From contig JAYUKY010000015.1 in the NCBI GenBank assembly GCA_043764015.1, positions 1 through 64,000 on the forward strand: 64,000 nucleotides of DNA, read 5' to 3'. The position numbers were made by a program, and so were the translations under genes. Shown here piece by piece: positions 50,081-57,525 of this stretch. How positions within the stretch are numbered: position 1 is the first letter of the stretch; every line of letters begins with the position of its first letter. This DNA comes from JANYGM01 sp043764015 (GTDB lineage: Bacteria; Bacteroidota; Bacteroidia; Cytophagales; Thermonemataceae). The notes beneath the pieces were generated by a model. The model was not told where the DNA came from and searched no databases. It saw only the letters and a program-made list of their open reading frames with translations.

Positions 50081-51052
50081 ATGCAAGGCTTTGTATATGT
50101 AATGCTAGACCCATTTTTCCCACAACGTTTGAAAATTGGAAAAACAACAAAAACATCAGAAATAAGGGCAAGAGAAATTTATAGAAAAGGACAGCCTGCG
50201 GAATTTGTTGTTGCTTATGAAAATGAAACAACAAATTGTAGTTTATTGGAAAAAGAAATCCACAAAACGCTTGATGATTTTAGACCTAATTCCAATAGAG
50301 AATATTTTATTTTGCCACTCAAAAAAGCTATCTTAGCTATAGAGAAAGTAGTAAAACGCTTAGAACAAGAAAAGAAATTAGTTCAAATATTAAGCAATAA
50401 AGAAGTAAGTACAGAAAATTGGTGGACAGAATTAAGTTTTGTTTGGCAACAAATTTTTAGGAATCATTTGAATTTAATTTATAATCCATATGAAACAGAA
50501 ATATTACAAGGTGTTCATAATGTTATCAGTCATTGCCAAGAACATAGATTGAGGAGTAAAGTTTCAGATTTAATTAAAGATGGAAAGTTTACCAAAAAAT
50601 TGGTGCAATGGTATAAAAAATTAGAAGACAATAAAGGTGATTTTATGCTTTTTAATACATATTTACCTTATGAACTTTCTATAAATGACATAGAGCTAAT
50701 TTTTAAACTAAAAGAAATAAATTGCAGCAATAATCTAGCTGTTATTGACTTAAAACCTCTTGGAAAACTAACATTACTTGAAAAACTTAACTGTATGAAT
50801 ACTTATACTTTTGATTTTTCACCCATACAAAATCTAAAAAAATTACAAGATATTAATTTTAATTATACAAAAATAGATAGCTTGGAAATATTAGAAAATT
50901 TGCCAAAACTACAAAAGATAAGTTGTATTGATACAGATTTACAGCCAAGTCAAATAGCTGATTTTCAAGTAAAAAATAAAGATTGTGAAGTAATTGTAAA
51001 CAGTTTTTTGACTTCTACAACAGAAGTAAAGAAAAATAAAAATAAGAAATAA
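50081..51052 (+). CDS. T5orf172/GIY-YIG-type nuclease domain fused to leucine-rich repeats
   Basis: About 323 residues from the ATG at 50081 (MQGFVYVMLDPFF). Residues 1-95 look like a T5orf172 domain, a relative of GIY-YIG nucleases: GFVYVMLDP, QRLKIGKTTKTSEIRARE, a Glu in LLEKEIHKTL and NREYFILPL. A helical linker (about 100-190) leads to short leucine-rich repeats (about 205-300: ELIFKLKEINCSNNLAVIDL, LTLLEKLNCMNTYTFDFSPI, LPKLQKISCIDTDL), ending in a Lys-rich tail. Nuclease plus ligand-binding repeats is an uncommon mix; a defence or DNA-repair role is possible. It stands alone after the gcvP terminator. Confidence 0.75.
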   Translation: MQGFVYVMLDPFFPQRLKIGKTTKTSEIRAREIYRKGQPAEFVVAYENETTNCSLLEKEIHKTLDDFRPNSNREYFILPLKKAILAIEKVVKRLEQEKKLVQILSNKEVSTENWWTELSFVWQQIFRNHLNLIYNPYETEILQGVHNVISHCQEHRLRSKVSDLIKDGKFTKKLVQWYKKLEDNKGDFMLFNTYLPYELSINDIELIFKLKEINCSNNLAVIDLKPLGKLTLLEKLNCMNTYTFDFSPIQNLKKLQDINFNYTKIDSLEILENLPKLQKISCIDTDLQPSQIADFQVKNKDCEVIVNSFLTSTTEVKKNKNKK

Positions 51053-51065
51053 TTTTCACTTATCT

Positions 51066-51188
51066 TTATTGTGGATTATTACGTTGATTTCTTTGCTGAT
51101 TATTATTCTTATTTGGCTGATTTTGAGGTGTGTTTTTATCTTGGTTAATAATTTTTGTATCTTCAATAATATCTTGTCCCAAAAGCAT
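51066..51188 (-). CDS. Possible small Asn/Gln-rich protein
   Basis: A 40-codon frame (MLLGQDIIEDTKIINQDKNT, then an Asn/Gln/Pro-rich tail) eight bases after the Nudix gene stop on the same strand. The tail looks disordered. It may be translated as part of the Nudix operon, or be chance. No family recognised. Confidence 0.3.
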   Translation of the reverse strand: MLLGQDIIEDTKIINQDKNTPQNQPNKNNNQQRNQRNNPQ

Positions 51189-51196
51189 TACTTACT

Positions 51197-51844
51197 TTAC
51201 TTTTGCATATTTTGCATATAAAGCATTTGTGCCAAAAGTCCGTTTGTGTTATTAAAAAGTGGTATAGCCTCTTCCAAAGGGCAAATATAAGTTTGGATAA
51301 ACTCGTTTTCACCAAGTGCACCCGTATTTTTGTTGTGAAAAGCATCTATTTCACTTTGAGGGAGTACCACATCACAACCAAAAAAATAACCTCCTTCATC
51401 AAGCAAACCAGGAGAAGAATAAAGCAATTTGTCAGACAACATAAACAACTGACTATCAGCTATTTCTAAACCTGTTTCTTCTTGTACTTCTTTGAGAGCC
51501 ACTTTTCGTGGATTAGTTTCACTATCACACATACCAGCAGGGTGTTCAAACGACACAGCACCATTAGCAATACGCCTCTGTTTGACGAGCAAAAGGTACT
51601 TTTTGCCTGTTTCTTTGGAGATAAGACAAGTTACGACAGTAACAAAATGCCCTCTAAGCATTGCTATTGGCAAAACTTTTTGTCCATCTGCGTCTTGTGC
51701 ATCTATGTGTATGAGCGCAAAAAGCAGTTCTCCTTTTCCCTTATGAACAAGATGTAACGGCTTGATATTGTTGATTTTAAGACCATTTTCTAGCAACAAT
51801 TTGTGCCATTCTTGGTATTTATGTGCTTCTTCTAATGTTTGCAT
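51197..51844 (-). CDS. Nudix hydrolase (ADP-ribose pyrophosphatase-like)
   Basis: Hydrolyses a nucleoside diphosphate linked to another group, probably ADP-ribose. The 215-residue protein has an N-terminal helical part and a Nudix fold with FEHPAGMCDSETNPRKVALKEVQEETGLEI. The metal-binding EVQEETG core is kept, but the standard Gx5Ex7RE pattern is altered: the first Glu is shifted by one and Arg is Lys. The VALKEVQEETG helix and later SPGLLDEGGYFFG agree with the ADP-ribose group. Cytoplasmic. A tiny frame may follow it. Confidence 0.85.
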   Translation of the reverse strand: MQTLEEAHKYQEWHKLLLENGLKINNIKPLHLVHKGKGELLFALIHIDAQDADGQKVLPIAMLRGHFVTVVTCLISKETGKKYLLLVKQRRIANGAVSFEHPAGMCDSETNPRKVALKEVQEETGLEIADSQLFMLSDKLLYSSPGLLDEGGYFFGCDVVLPQSEIDAFHNKNTGALGENEFIQTYICPLEEAIPLFNNTNGLLAQMLYMQNMQK

Positions 51845-51883
51845 AATTGAATAGTTATAATTGTAAATTTCAAACTTCGTACC

Positions 51884-52258
51884 TCAAATTTCAGTGCAAA
51901 CCAAATTTAGTGTTTTTATCAAATCATCAAAATTGATAGGTTTGGGAAGATATTCATTAAATCCCATTTGTAAAAACTCCTCCCTCGTGAAATTTTGGGC
52001 ATTTCCTGTGAGTGCAATAATAGGAATATTTGCTTTTTCATCTTCTAAGGCACGTATTTTAGTCGCACATTCAATACCATTCATTACAGGCATATTGAGG
52101 TCTAAAATAATGGCATTATACATGTTTTCAACCAGCAAATCCAGAACATTTTGCCCATTTTTTGCTATTTCTATGTCGTATTTTTGAAATTTCAAGACAT
52201 TTCTTACTAGATTTTGGATAGCAGAACTGTCTTCAGCAATAAGAATGCGTTTGTTCAT
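51884..52258 (-). CDS. Single-domain response regulator
   Basis: CheY-like receiver of 124 residues with no output domain. Acidic pocket AEDS near 8-11, phosphoacceptor Asp in AIILDLNMPVMNGIE (about 54), Thr in ALTGNA and Lys in LPKPINFDD. It could accept phosphate from a hybrid kinase such as the one at 18979-22752, although no kinase adjoins it. The LDLNMPVMNG pattern is typical of relay receivers of hybrid systems. Confidence 0.92.
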   Translation of the reverse strand: MNKRILIAEDSSAIQNLVRNVLKFQKYDIEIAKNGQNVLDLLVENMYNAIILDLNMPVMNGIECATKIRALEDEKANIPIIALTGNAQNFTREEFLQMGFNEYLPKPINFDDLIKTLNLVCTEI

Positions 52259-52334
52259 AAGAATTTAATTAGTTTATGTGATAATAAAACCAAAATAGTA
52301 AATAATTACCTAATTATCAGTATTTTATATTCAT

Positions 52335-52364
52335 TCGTAATTCGTAATTGATAATTCGTAATTG
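52335..52364. repeat. Interspersed repeat family A copy
   Basis: CGTAATTCGTAATTGATAAT then TCGTAATTG, ending two bases before the zinc-ribbon gene stop. Confidence 0.75.
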
Positions 52365-52365
52365 T

Positions 52366-52623
52366 CTAAACAGTTATTTCTTCTTCTATTTCAAGTGCTA
52401 TTTTAATATCTATTTCATCAAATTCTAAGTACCAATCTACGTGAGGCGAGGTTTTGCTACAAGCCAAACATTGCGTATGTAAGTGTGTGTATTTGCACTT
52501 TGGGCATTCTCCGTGAGTGAGAAAAGTATTCCAAACATAGTTACAATGGCATTGCCAAAGGTCTTTTGGTGCTGGATGCCACTCACATTTTGGACAGCGG
52601 ATTTTTTCAAAATTATCAAACAT
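52366..52623 (-). CDS. Small zinc-ribbon-like protein
   Basis: 85 residues with four Cys pairs: Cys10/13 (IRCPKCEW), Cys25/27 (QCHC), Cys40/43 (ECPKCKY) and Cys52/55 (QCLACS), enough for two zinc-binding ribbons. The acidic C-terminus (about 65-85) follows a Trp-Tyr segment. I do not recognise the family; small double zinc ribbons often bind nucleic acid or proteins. Cytoplasmic. Flanked on both sides by interspersed repeats. Confidence 0.75.
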   Translation of the reverse strand: MFDNFEKIRCPKCEWHPAPKDLWQCHCNYVWNTFLTHGECPKCKYTHLHTQCLACSKTSPHVDWYLEFDEIDIKIALEIEEEITV

Positions 52624-52624
52624 A

Positions 52625-52718
52625 ATGAGTTGTGAGTTGTGAATTTTCAGTTGTGAGTTAATACAAAAAACAAAGTATACTTTTAATTTCGTATCTCGTA
52701 CCTCAAACTTCGTACTTA
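52625..52718. repeat. Repeat families C and B side by side
   Basis: GAGTTGTGAGTTGTGAATTT and onward (family C, 52626-52668), then GTATCTCGTACCTCAAACTT and onward (family B, 52690-52718), filling the whole gap between two minus-strand genes. Confidence 0.7.
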
Positions 52719-52725
52719 AAAAATA

Positions 52726-53127
52726 TTATTCGTGTAAAATGCCTTTCAAACCAAGCAGTTTTATATCACTCAAAAGCGTTTCTGACGTAGAAAAAGGTGG
52801 AAAAACAAATTTTTTATCATAAATCACGTCATTAACATAATAACTTATCCAATATTCGTTGAATAGGTCAAAAACACTTGGGTCAATAGGCTCAATTATC
52901 TCTGTTTGATGCGGTTTTACGGCATCTATCATATGCCGCAAAGTTGAAGTTTGGCGGTCGTCCCCTTCACCACCATAACCACGAGAAGTAATAAGCACAT
53001 TTCTAATCACAAAATCATTGGTATTGATGCAATAAACCGCCCATTCTGGTGCGTCAAGTTCAGTATCTTTTTTGGCAATAGCCAGTTTTACACCTTCTAC
53101 TTTGGGGAATTCTATGTCTTTTTTCAT
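52726..53127 (-). CDS. Conserved Bacteroidota hypothetical protein
   Basis: About 133 residues from the ATG at 53127 (MKKDIEFPKVEGVKLAIAKK). It has a beta-rich pattern: WAVYCINTNDFVIRNVLITSRGYGGEGDDRQTSTLRHMID, EIIEPIDPSVFDLFNEYWISYYVNDVIYDKKFVFPP. This resembles a widespread uncharacterised protein of Bacteroidota with a TSRGYG motif and an EYW motif. No signal peptide. Function unknown; single gene. Confidence 0.75.
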   Translation of the reverse strand: MKKDIEFPKVEGVKLAIAKKDTELDAPEWAVYCINTNDFVIRNVLITSRGYGGEGDDRQTSTLRHMIDAVKPHQTEIIEPIDPSVFDLFNEYWISYYVNDVIYDKKFVFPPFSTSETLLSDIKLLGLKGILHE

Positions 53128-53253
53128 TAAGTTTAATGTTAGCAAAAAAATCTTTCAAAATATAGAGAAAACTGCCTTTCAACAACTAAATCTCTTTTTG
53201 AAAGATGTAATAAAATCTTTTTATCAAATATTTGTATTGTGATAAAAGTTACG

Positions 53254-53325
53254 GTGGCGTGAACGCCACTATACATAAAAAAACCATTTTCTTATTTGAA
53301 TATAAAGAGGTGGCGTTCACGCCAC
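53254..53325. repeat. Pair of GC-rich palindromes
   Basis: GTGGCGTGAACGCCAC (53254-53269) and GTGGCGTTCACGCCAC (53310-53325) are reverse complements of each other and each nearly palindromic. The layout (two palindromes about 40 bases apart in inverted order) is like that of the element at 8531-8694. Confidence 0.75.
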
Positions 53326-53364
53326 CTACAATAAAATATAAAACTAGGATATTGTTTACAATCT

Positions 53365-53403
53365 ATTCCTAACTCACAATTCACAACTTAAAGCTCACAA
53401 CTC
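53365..53403. repeat. Interspersed repeat family C copy
   Basis: AACTCACAATTCACAACTTA then AAGCTCACAACTC, directly after the rlpA-like gene stop. Confidence 0.7.
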
Positions 53404-53404
53404 A

Positions 53405-54424
53405 TTAAGGAATATAAGAAACCTCTACCCTAAAGCGTGTATCTCTGCCTCCAAGTGCTTCATAAGCATTTTTTGAAAGTTTGATAATAGTTTTTTCTGT
53501 GGCTGCGGAAGCAGGAAGTTTACCAATAATACGTACAAAAACAGTTTCTCCATTCATTTGATTTTTGACAGAAACGATAGTTCCCACTGCCACATCTTTG
53601 TGCAATCCGCAATAACTTGCTGTATTGTCGTCAGAGATAAGTTCTGCAATACCTTGCTCAACAACTGGTTTGTAGTCGCTTGTTGCCAAAGGGTTTTTCT
53701 TTTCTGTTGGAGTTTCTATTTTTCCAACTACTTTTTCTACATTTTCAGCAGATTTTTTATAGCCTGTTGGATATATTTCAAGTTTCTGACCTATGACAAG
53801 TTTGCTATCCTTTGTCAAATTATTCCATTCCTGAAATTCAGTTAATTTTACGTTGTATTTTTTAGCAATTCCGTAAGGATATTCATCTTCTTTTACCTCG
53901 TGAATGACCTTTTTGGAAGAGGTAAGTGTATTATTTTCTGTTGTTTTTTTAGCAGAAGTATTTTTGCCACTAGAAACAATCAAAACCTGCCCCACACGCA
54001 ATACGTCATCATCAGCAAGATTATTCCACTTACGAATTTCTTTCATAGTTACGCCATATTTCTTAGCAATACCATAAAGCCCTTCACCAGTCGCTACTGT
54101 ATGTTTTTTGGGGTCGTCAAGGTTGGCATTAGTGGTTTGTGCAGAGGTATAAACACTCATTTTGTCAAAATCTTTGTAAGGAACTCTCAAAACTTGGTCA
54201 ATTTTGAGGTCTTTCATTTCAGGATTTTCTGCTGTAATCTCTTCTGACGTAGTTTTATAGCGTTTTGCAATACCATAAATAGTTTCTTTTGGCTCAACTT
54301 TATGGATTATCCACGCTTTTTTACCATCTTTTGCCACTTCCACACGCAAGGAGTCTGCAGGAATAGCATACGCAAAAGATGCAAATCCAACAGAAAATAG
54401 AAGATTAAGGACTATTTTTTTCAT
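53405..54424 (-). CDS. LysM-repeat, RlpA-like envelope protein
   Basis: Exported 339-residue protein. A Sec signal peptide (1-20, ending AYA) is followed by three LysM domains that bind peptidoglycan (about 37-80, YGIAKRYKTTSEEITAENPEM; 107-150, YGIAKKYGVTMKEIRKWNNL; 170-212, YGIAKKYNVKLTEFQEWNNL) and a C-terminal double-psi beta-barrel domain (about 255-339, GIAELISDDNTASYCGLHKDVAVGTIVSVKN) like RlpA or expansin-type proteins. Some RlpA proteins cleave denuded glycan; the catalytic Asp is not clear here, so it may only bind. Confidence 0.85.
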   Translation of the reverse strand: MKKIVLNLLFSVGFASFAYAIPADSLRVEVAKDGKKAWIIHKVEPKETIYGIAKRYKTTSEEITAENPEMKDLKIDQVLRVPYKDFDKMSVYTSAQTTNANLDDPKKHTVATGEGLYGIAKKYGVTMKEIRKWNNLADDDVLRVGQVLIVSSGKNTSAKKTTENNTLTSSKKVIHEVKEDEYPYGIAKKYNVKLTEFQEWNNLTKDSKLVIGQKLEIYPTGYKKSAENVEKVVGKIETPTEKKNPLATSDYKPVVEQGIAELISDDNTASYCGLHKDVAVGTIVSVKNQMNGETVFVRIIGKLPASAATEKTIIKLSKNAYEALGGRDTRFRVEVSYIP

Positions 54425-54450
54425 AAAAATTGTTTAAAATAGGTTTAAGG

Positions 54451-54484
54451 AATAGGTACGAAATAAGAAATACGAAGTACGAAT
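54451..54484. repeat. Interspersed repeat family B copy
   Basis: TAGGTACGAAATAAGAAATA then CGAAGTACGAATT, in the divergent gap between the RlpA-like and NfeD-type genes. Confidence 0.65.
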
Positions 54485-54614
54485 TTAAAATATTGATTAT
54501 TAAGTTTTTATAAAAAATAAAAAACAAGTCCTTTAATTTTCATTCCTAACACATTGTAATTGACAAAACAAAGTGCGAATATTGTTAATTTATTCGTAAA
54601 TTACAAAAAAAAGT

Positions 54615-54622
54615 TACATTTG
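54615..54622 (+). promoter_or_regulatory. Promoter box of the NfeD-type gene
   Basis: TACATTTG, 78 bases before the start codon; a family A repeat (54639-54664) lies in the leader. Confidence 0.5.
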
Positions 54623-54638
54623 TACGAAAATATATTTC

Positions 54639-54664
54639 AATTACGAATTAACAATTACGAATTA
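54639..54664. repeat. Interspersed repeat family A copy
   Basis: AATTACGAATTAACAATTAC then GAATTA, in the leader of the NfeD-type gene. Confidence 0.65.
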
Positions 54665-54699
54665 CATAAAATCAATATCATCTCAAACAAAAAATATCA

Positions 54700-56055
54700 A
54701 TGAAAAAAATTATTTTATTCATGTTCATTTTTCTTTTTTTCTCTATAGGATTTTCACAAAATAATCCTATAAAAATTGCGACAAATAATATCAAAAAAAT
54801 CACCAAAATAGACATTAAAGAAGCTATTACAGAAAGCACTGCTAGACGTGTTGGTCGTAGTTTAGATGCCGCCAAAGCCGCCAAAAGTGACCTTGTTATT
54901 ATTGAAATGGATACTTATGGTGGCGGTTTGTATGATGCTGATGCCATTCGTAAGAAAATACTTAGTTTTGAAAAGCCTGTATGGGTTTTTATCAATAAAA
55001 GTGCGCTTTCTGGTGGTGCTTTTATTGCTATTGCTTGTGATAGTATTTATATGTCGGGTGGTGCAAGTATTGGCGCAGCAACTGTTGTCAATGGAGATGG
55101 CACGTATGCACCAGAAAAATATCAGTCAGGAATGCGTGGAGAAATGCGTGCTACAGCAGAAAAACGTGGTAGAAACCCACAAATTGCAGAGGCAATGGTA
55201 GATCAAACATTGGAACTTGACTCTATCAAAGAGCCTGGAAAAGTGCTTACACTTACTACACGTGAGGCAATTAAGTTTAAATACTGTGAAGCAGAACTCA
55301 ATAGCATTGATGAAATCCTTAGAAAGTACAAAATTACAGGTTATAAAATCACTTCAAATGAAGATAGTTTTTTAGATAAAATAGTAGATTTTTTCCTAAA
55401 TCCTGCTGTTAGTGGCGTGCTTTTGATAATAATTATGGCTGGTTTGTATATGGAAATGCAAAGTCCTGGCATTGGTTTGCCACTTTTTGCCTCTCTGACG
55501 GCACTTACTTTGTATTTTGTGCCTTATTATTTGGTTGGTTTGGCACAAAATTGGGAATTATTATTATTTTTAATAGGAATAATTTTGCTTGCAGTAGAAA
55601 TTTTTGTTATTCCTGGTTTTGGTGTGGTGGGCGTGGCTGGTTTGGTACTTAGTTTTGGCTCACTTTCTCTGATGATGCTCAATAATGATGGTTTAGATTT
55701 TTCTGGTGTGGCTGGCAAAAATATTGTTACTTCTTTTTCTATAAGTGTGGCTGGTATGCTTGCAAGCGTGATTTTGGGAATAATGCTGATGCCTCGTATG
55801 CTTAATAGCAAGGCTTTTAGAGATATTTCTTTGGAAAACACAATGGATAGTAAAAGCGGTTATAGTGTGAATATGAGCGAACAAATGACAGGAAAAACTG
55901 GAGTTGCTTATACAGTTTTGCGCCCCAGCGGAAAGATAATTATTGATAATATTTTGTATGATGCAAGCAGTCTGGGAGATTTTATTGAGAAAGATAGTAA
56001 AGTTGTGGTTATCTCGCAGGAAACAAATACGCTCAGAGTGAAAATTCAAGATTAA
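54700..56055 (+). CDS. NfeD-type membrane serine protease (ClpP-like)
   Basis: Exported membrane protein of 451 residues. Signal peptide (1-19, FSIGFSQ), then a ClpP/SppA-like protease domain (about 25-205) with Gly-rich MDTYGGGLYDAD, the nucleophile Ser in NKSALSGGAFIAIA and a Lys in PEKYQSGMRGEMR; then four membrane helices (about 230-355) and a C-terminal OB-fold NfeD domain (about 390-451, TGKTGVAYTVLRPSGKI). This full-length class is linked to membrane quality control and works with stomatin-like proteins; no stomatin gene is beside it here. Confidence 0.92.
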   Translation: MKKIILFMFIFLFFSIGFSQNNPIKIATNNIKKITKIDIKEAITESTARRVGRSLDAAKAAKSDLVIIEMDTYGGGLYDADAIRKKILSFEKPVWVFINKSALSGGAFIAIACDSIYMSGGASIGAATVVNGDGTYAPEKYQSGMRGEMRATAEKRGRNPQIAEAMVDQTLELDSIKEPGKVLTLTTREAIKFKYCEAELNSIDEILRKYKITGYKITSNEDSFLDKIVDFFLNPAVSGVLLIIIMAGLYMEMQSPGIGLPLFASLTALTLYFVPYYLVGLAQNWELLLFLIGIILLAVEIFVIPGFGVVGVAGLVLSFGSLSLMMLNNDGLDFSGVAGKNIVTSFSISVAGMLASVILGIMLMPRMLNSKAFRDISLENTMDSKSGYSVNMSEQMTGKTGVAYTVLRPSGKIIIDNILYDASSLGDFIEKDSKVVVISQETNTLRVKIQD

Positions 56056-56135
56056 TCAGGATTTACAAGATGTCAAGATAAATACATGGATAATACATTT
56101 CTCTACGTTTTTGTGTAAGAATTTATTTCCTGTCG

Positions 56136-56178
56136 TTGTTGGTGTCGCTAACGCTAGAACACATAACAACGGCAAAAA
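56136..56178. repeat. Hairpin repeat (family F relative)
   Basis: CGTTGTTGGTGTCGCTAACG then CTAGAACACATAACAACGG; the ends pair. Similar to the ends of the element at 27571-27828. Confidence 0.65.
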
Positions 56179-56227
56179 AGGCTTACCAACTAAGGCGCAA
56201 AATCTTGTCAAAATCAAAGTTTTTGCG

Positions 56228-56235
56228 TACTTTTG
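56228..56235 (+). promoter_or_regulatory. Promoter box of the PD-(D/E)XK-like gene
   Basis: TACTTTTG, 92 bases before the start codon at 56327. A 13-codon frame (56305-56346) that overlaps the start may be a leader frame. Confidence 0.45.
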
Positions 56236-56326
56236 CGCAATAATTCATACGCATTGAAAATGATATTAAATTAAGTTTTTGTAATTTTTTAGGATTTTTT
56301 TATTATGCAAATAGAACAACATTTTT

Positions 56327-56920
56327 ATGGGATACAGCAATTATAAAAGAATAGAGCAGGTTACAAAAAAGTTTGGTTTTTTGGCTCGTAGAGCTGATTT
56401 ATTTGAGAATATAAAACCTTATGATGCAAGTGCTTGGCTATTAGAAACTTTAAAAAAGGCAAAATTAGTTCCACTTCGTAATGAAAAAGTCAAGTCAGAA
56501 CGGATTGTTTCACCTATTTTGGTAGAACTTGCTCAAAGTTATCAAGCAAACATTACTTTATTTTCAGGTGAAGATCTGCATGTGGATAGTGAAAAAGATT
56601 TATCAGGTGAATGTGATTTTTTCTTTACGCTAATTCCTCAAAGTGCCTATCTAGAATCTCCTATTATTTCGCTTGTAGAAGCGAAAGATGAGGATATGGA
56701 TTATGGCATTGCGCAGTGTGCTGCCCAACTATATGGCGCAAAACTATTTAACGAAATGGAAGGCAAAAATATTCCCGTTTTATATGGTTGTGCCACTGAT
56801 GGCACAGAGTGGAAATTTTTAAGATTTGAAGATAACGTTTTTTATATTGATAATCAAGTCTATACAGATTTGAAAGAAATTTTGGGTGTTTTTCATTATA
56901 TTATAGAAGGTTATTTGTAG
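56327..56920 (+). CDS. Orphan PD-(D/E)XK-nuclease-like protein
   Basis: Soluble 197-residue protein. The order of residues fits the PD-(D/E)XK nuclease fold: an N-terminal helix with Glu67 (SPILVELAQSY), Asp97 after a Gly-Glu-Cys (SGECDFFFTLI), Glu118-Ala-Lys120 (ISLVEAKDEDMD) and Gln130 in the following helix (GIAQCAAQLYGAK). The end has VLYGCATDGTEWKFLRFED, as in several orphan nuclease-like proteins of this type. No methylase or partner gene adjoins, so it may be a lone repair or defence nuclease. The start at 56327 is the only good one. Confidence 0.7.
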   Translation: MGYSNYKRIEQVTKKFGFLARRADLFENIKPYDASAWLLETLKKAKLVPLRNEKVKSERIVSPILVELAQSYQANITLFSGEDLHVDSEKDLSGECDFFFTLIPQSAYLESPIISLVEAKDEDMDYGIAQCAAQLYGAKLFNEMEGKNIPVLYGCATDGTEWKFLRFEDNVFYIDNQVYTDLKEILGVFHYIIEGYL

Positions 56921-57037
56921 GCAAGATTTCTGCCACAAAGTAAGGAGAAGGCTTTGATTGTCTTACCATTGAAATGGATTAAAAAATCAGTAGTCAAAAA
57001 ACTTCAAAAATATTTTTGATTATTAAGAATTAGTTGC

Positions 57038-57045
57038 TATCTTTG
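57038..57045 (+). promoter_or_regulatory. Promoter of the small basic protein gene
   Basis: TATCTTTG with TTTG (57015-57018) exactly 19 bases upstream. This is the clearest -33/-7 pair in the window and gives a leader of about 100 bases. Confidence 0.65.
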
Positions 57046-57153
57046 CACTCCCAAAAGAAATTTTATCAAAAAGTATCAACAAGATAATCAATAAATAGAT
57101 TTTGGGTAAGTCCAAAATCTAAAAGATATATTTACATTTAATTTTATACAACT

Positions 57154-57354
57154 ATGAATCAGAGAGTTGCCAAAAAAATCTTAAAAAATCAAGGTGTTTT
57201 GAAATACAACACTAACCAAGTAGCAAAAGCACAAGGTATTGCTACAAGACTTATTGCATCAAAAGCTAAAAAAGCAGCTATGCCAGTAGCACTTACAAAA
57301 ACTAAAATCAAAGCACAAGCAAGAGCAGCAGCATCAAAAGCAGCAACTGTGTAG
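57154..57354 (+). CDS. Small highly basic Lys/Ala-rich protein
   Basis: 66 residues, with about 15 Lys/Arg and no acidic residues. It is likely all helical: VAKKILKNQGVLKYNTNQVAKAQGIATRLIASKAKKAAMP, then a TKTKIKAQARAAASKAAT tail. The charge and the strong promoter with a long leader are in line with an abundant nucleic-acid-binding protein, for example a nucleoid or ribosome-associated factor, but this is inference. I do not recognise a named family. The terminator in 57382-57425 follows. Confidence 0.7.
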   Translation: MNQRVAKKILKNQGVLKYNTNQVAKAQGIATRLIASKAKKAAMPVALTKTKIKAQARAAASKAATV

Positions 57355-57425
57355 GTACGAGGTTTGAAGTACGAGGTACAAAAACAGAAGTTTCTAGTAA
57401 TATTTTACTGGAAACTTCTGTTTTT
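57355..57425 (+). terminator. Repeat family B copy and terminator
   Basis: GTACGAGGTTTGAAGTACGAG (57354-57374) then a hairpin ACAGAAGTTTCTAGTAA/TTACTGGAAACTTCTGT with T run (57382-57425). Confidence 0.75.
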
Positions 57426-57487
57426 TGTTTTTGTAGAAATTAAATATTATTTTTGTGAAACAACAAATAGCAACATAATTATATTTC

Positions 57488-57522
57488 ATTCACAATTTAA
57501 AATTCACAATTCACAATTCAAA
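57488..57522. repeat. Interspersed repeat family C copy
   Basis: TTCACAATTTAAAATTCACA then ATTCACAATTC, immediately upstream of the Nudix start codon at 57526. Confidence 0.7.
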
Positions 57523-57525
57523 AAA

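Noticed and set aside
57154..57354. Ribosomal protein S20
   Set aside because: Basic and helical like S20, but shorter and without its conserved motifs.
57364..57525. 54-residue N-terminal extension of the CoA-pyrophosphatase-type Nudix protein
   Set aside because: The region is a terminator plus repeat family C; the family starts near MFISFTEKL.
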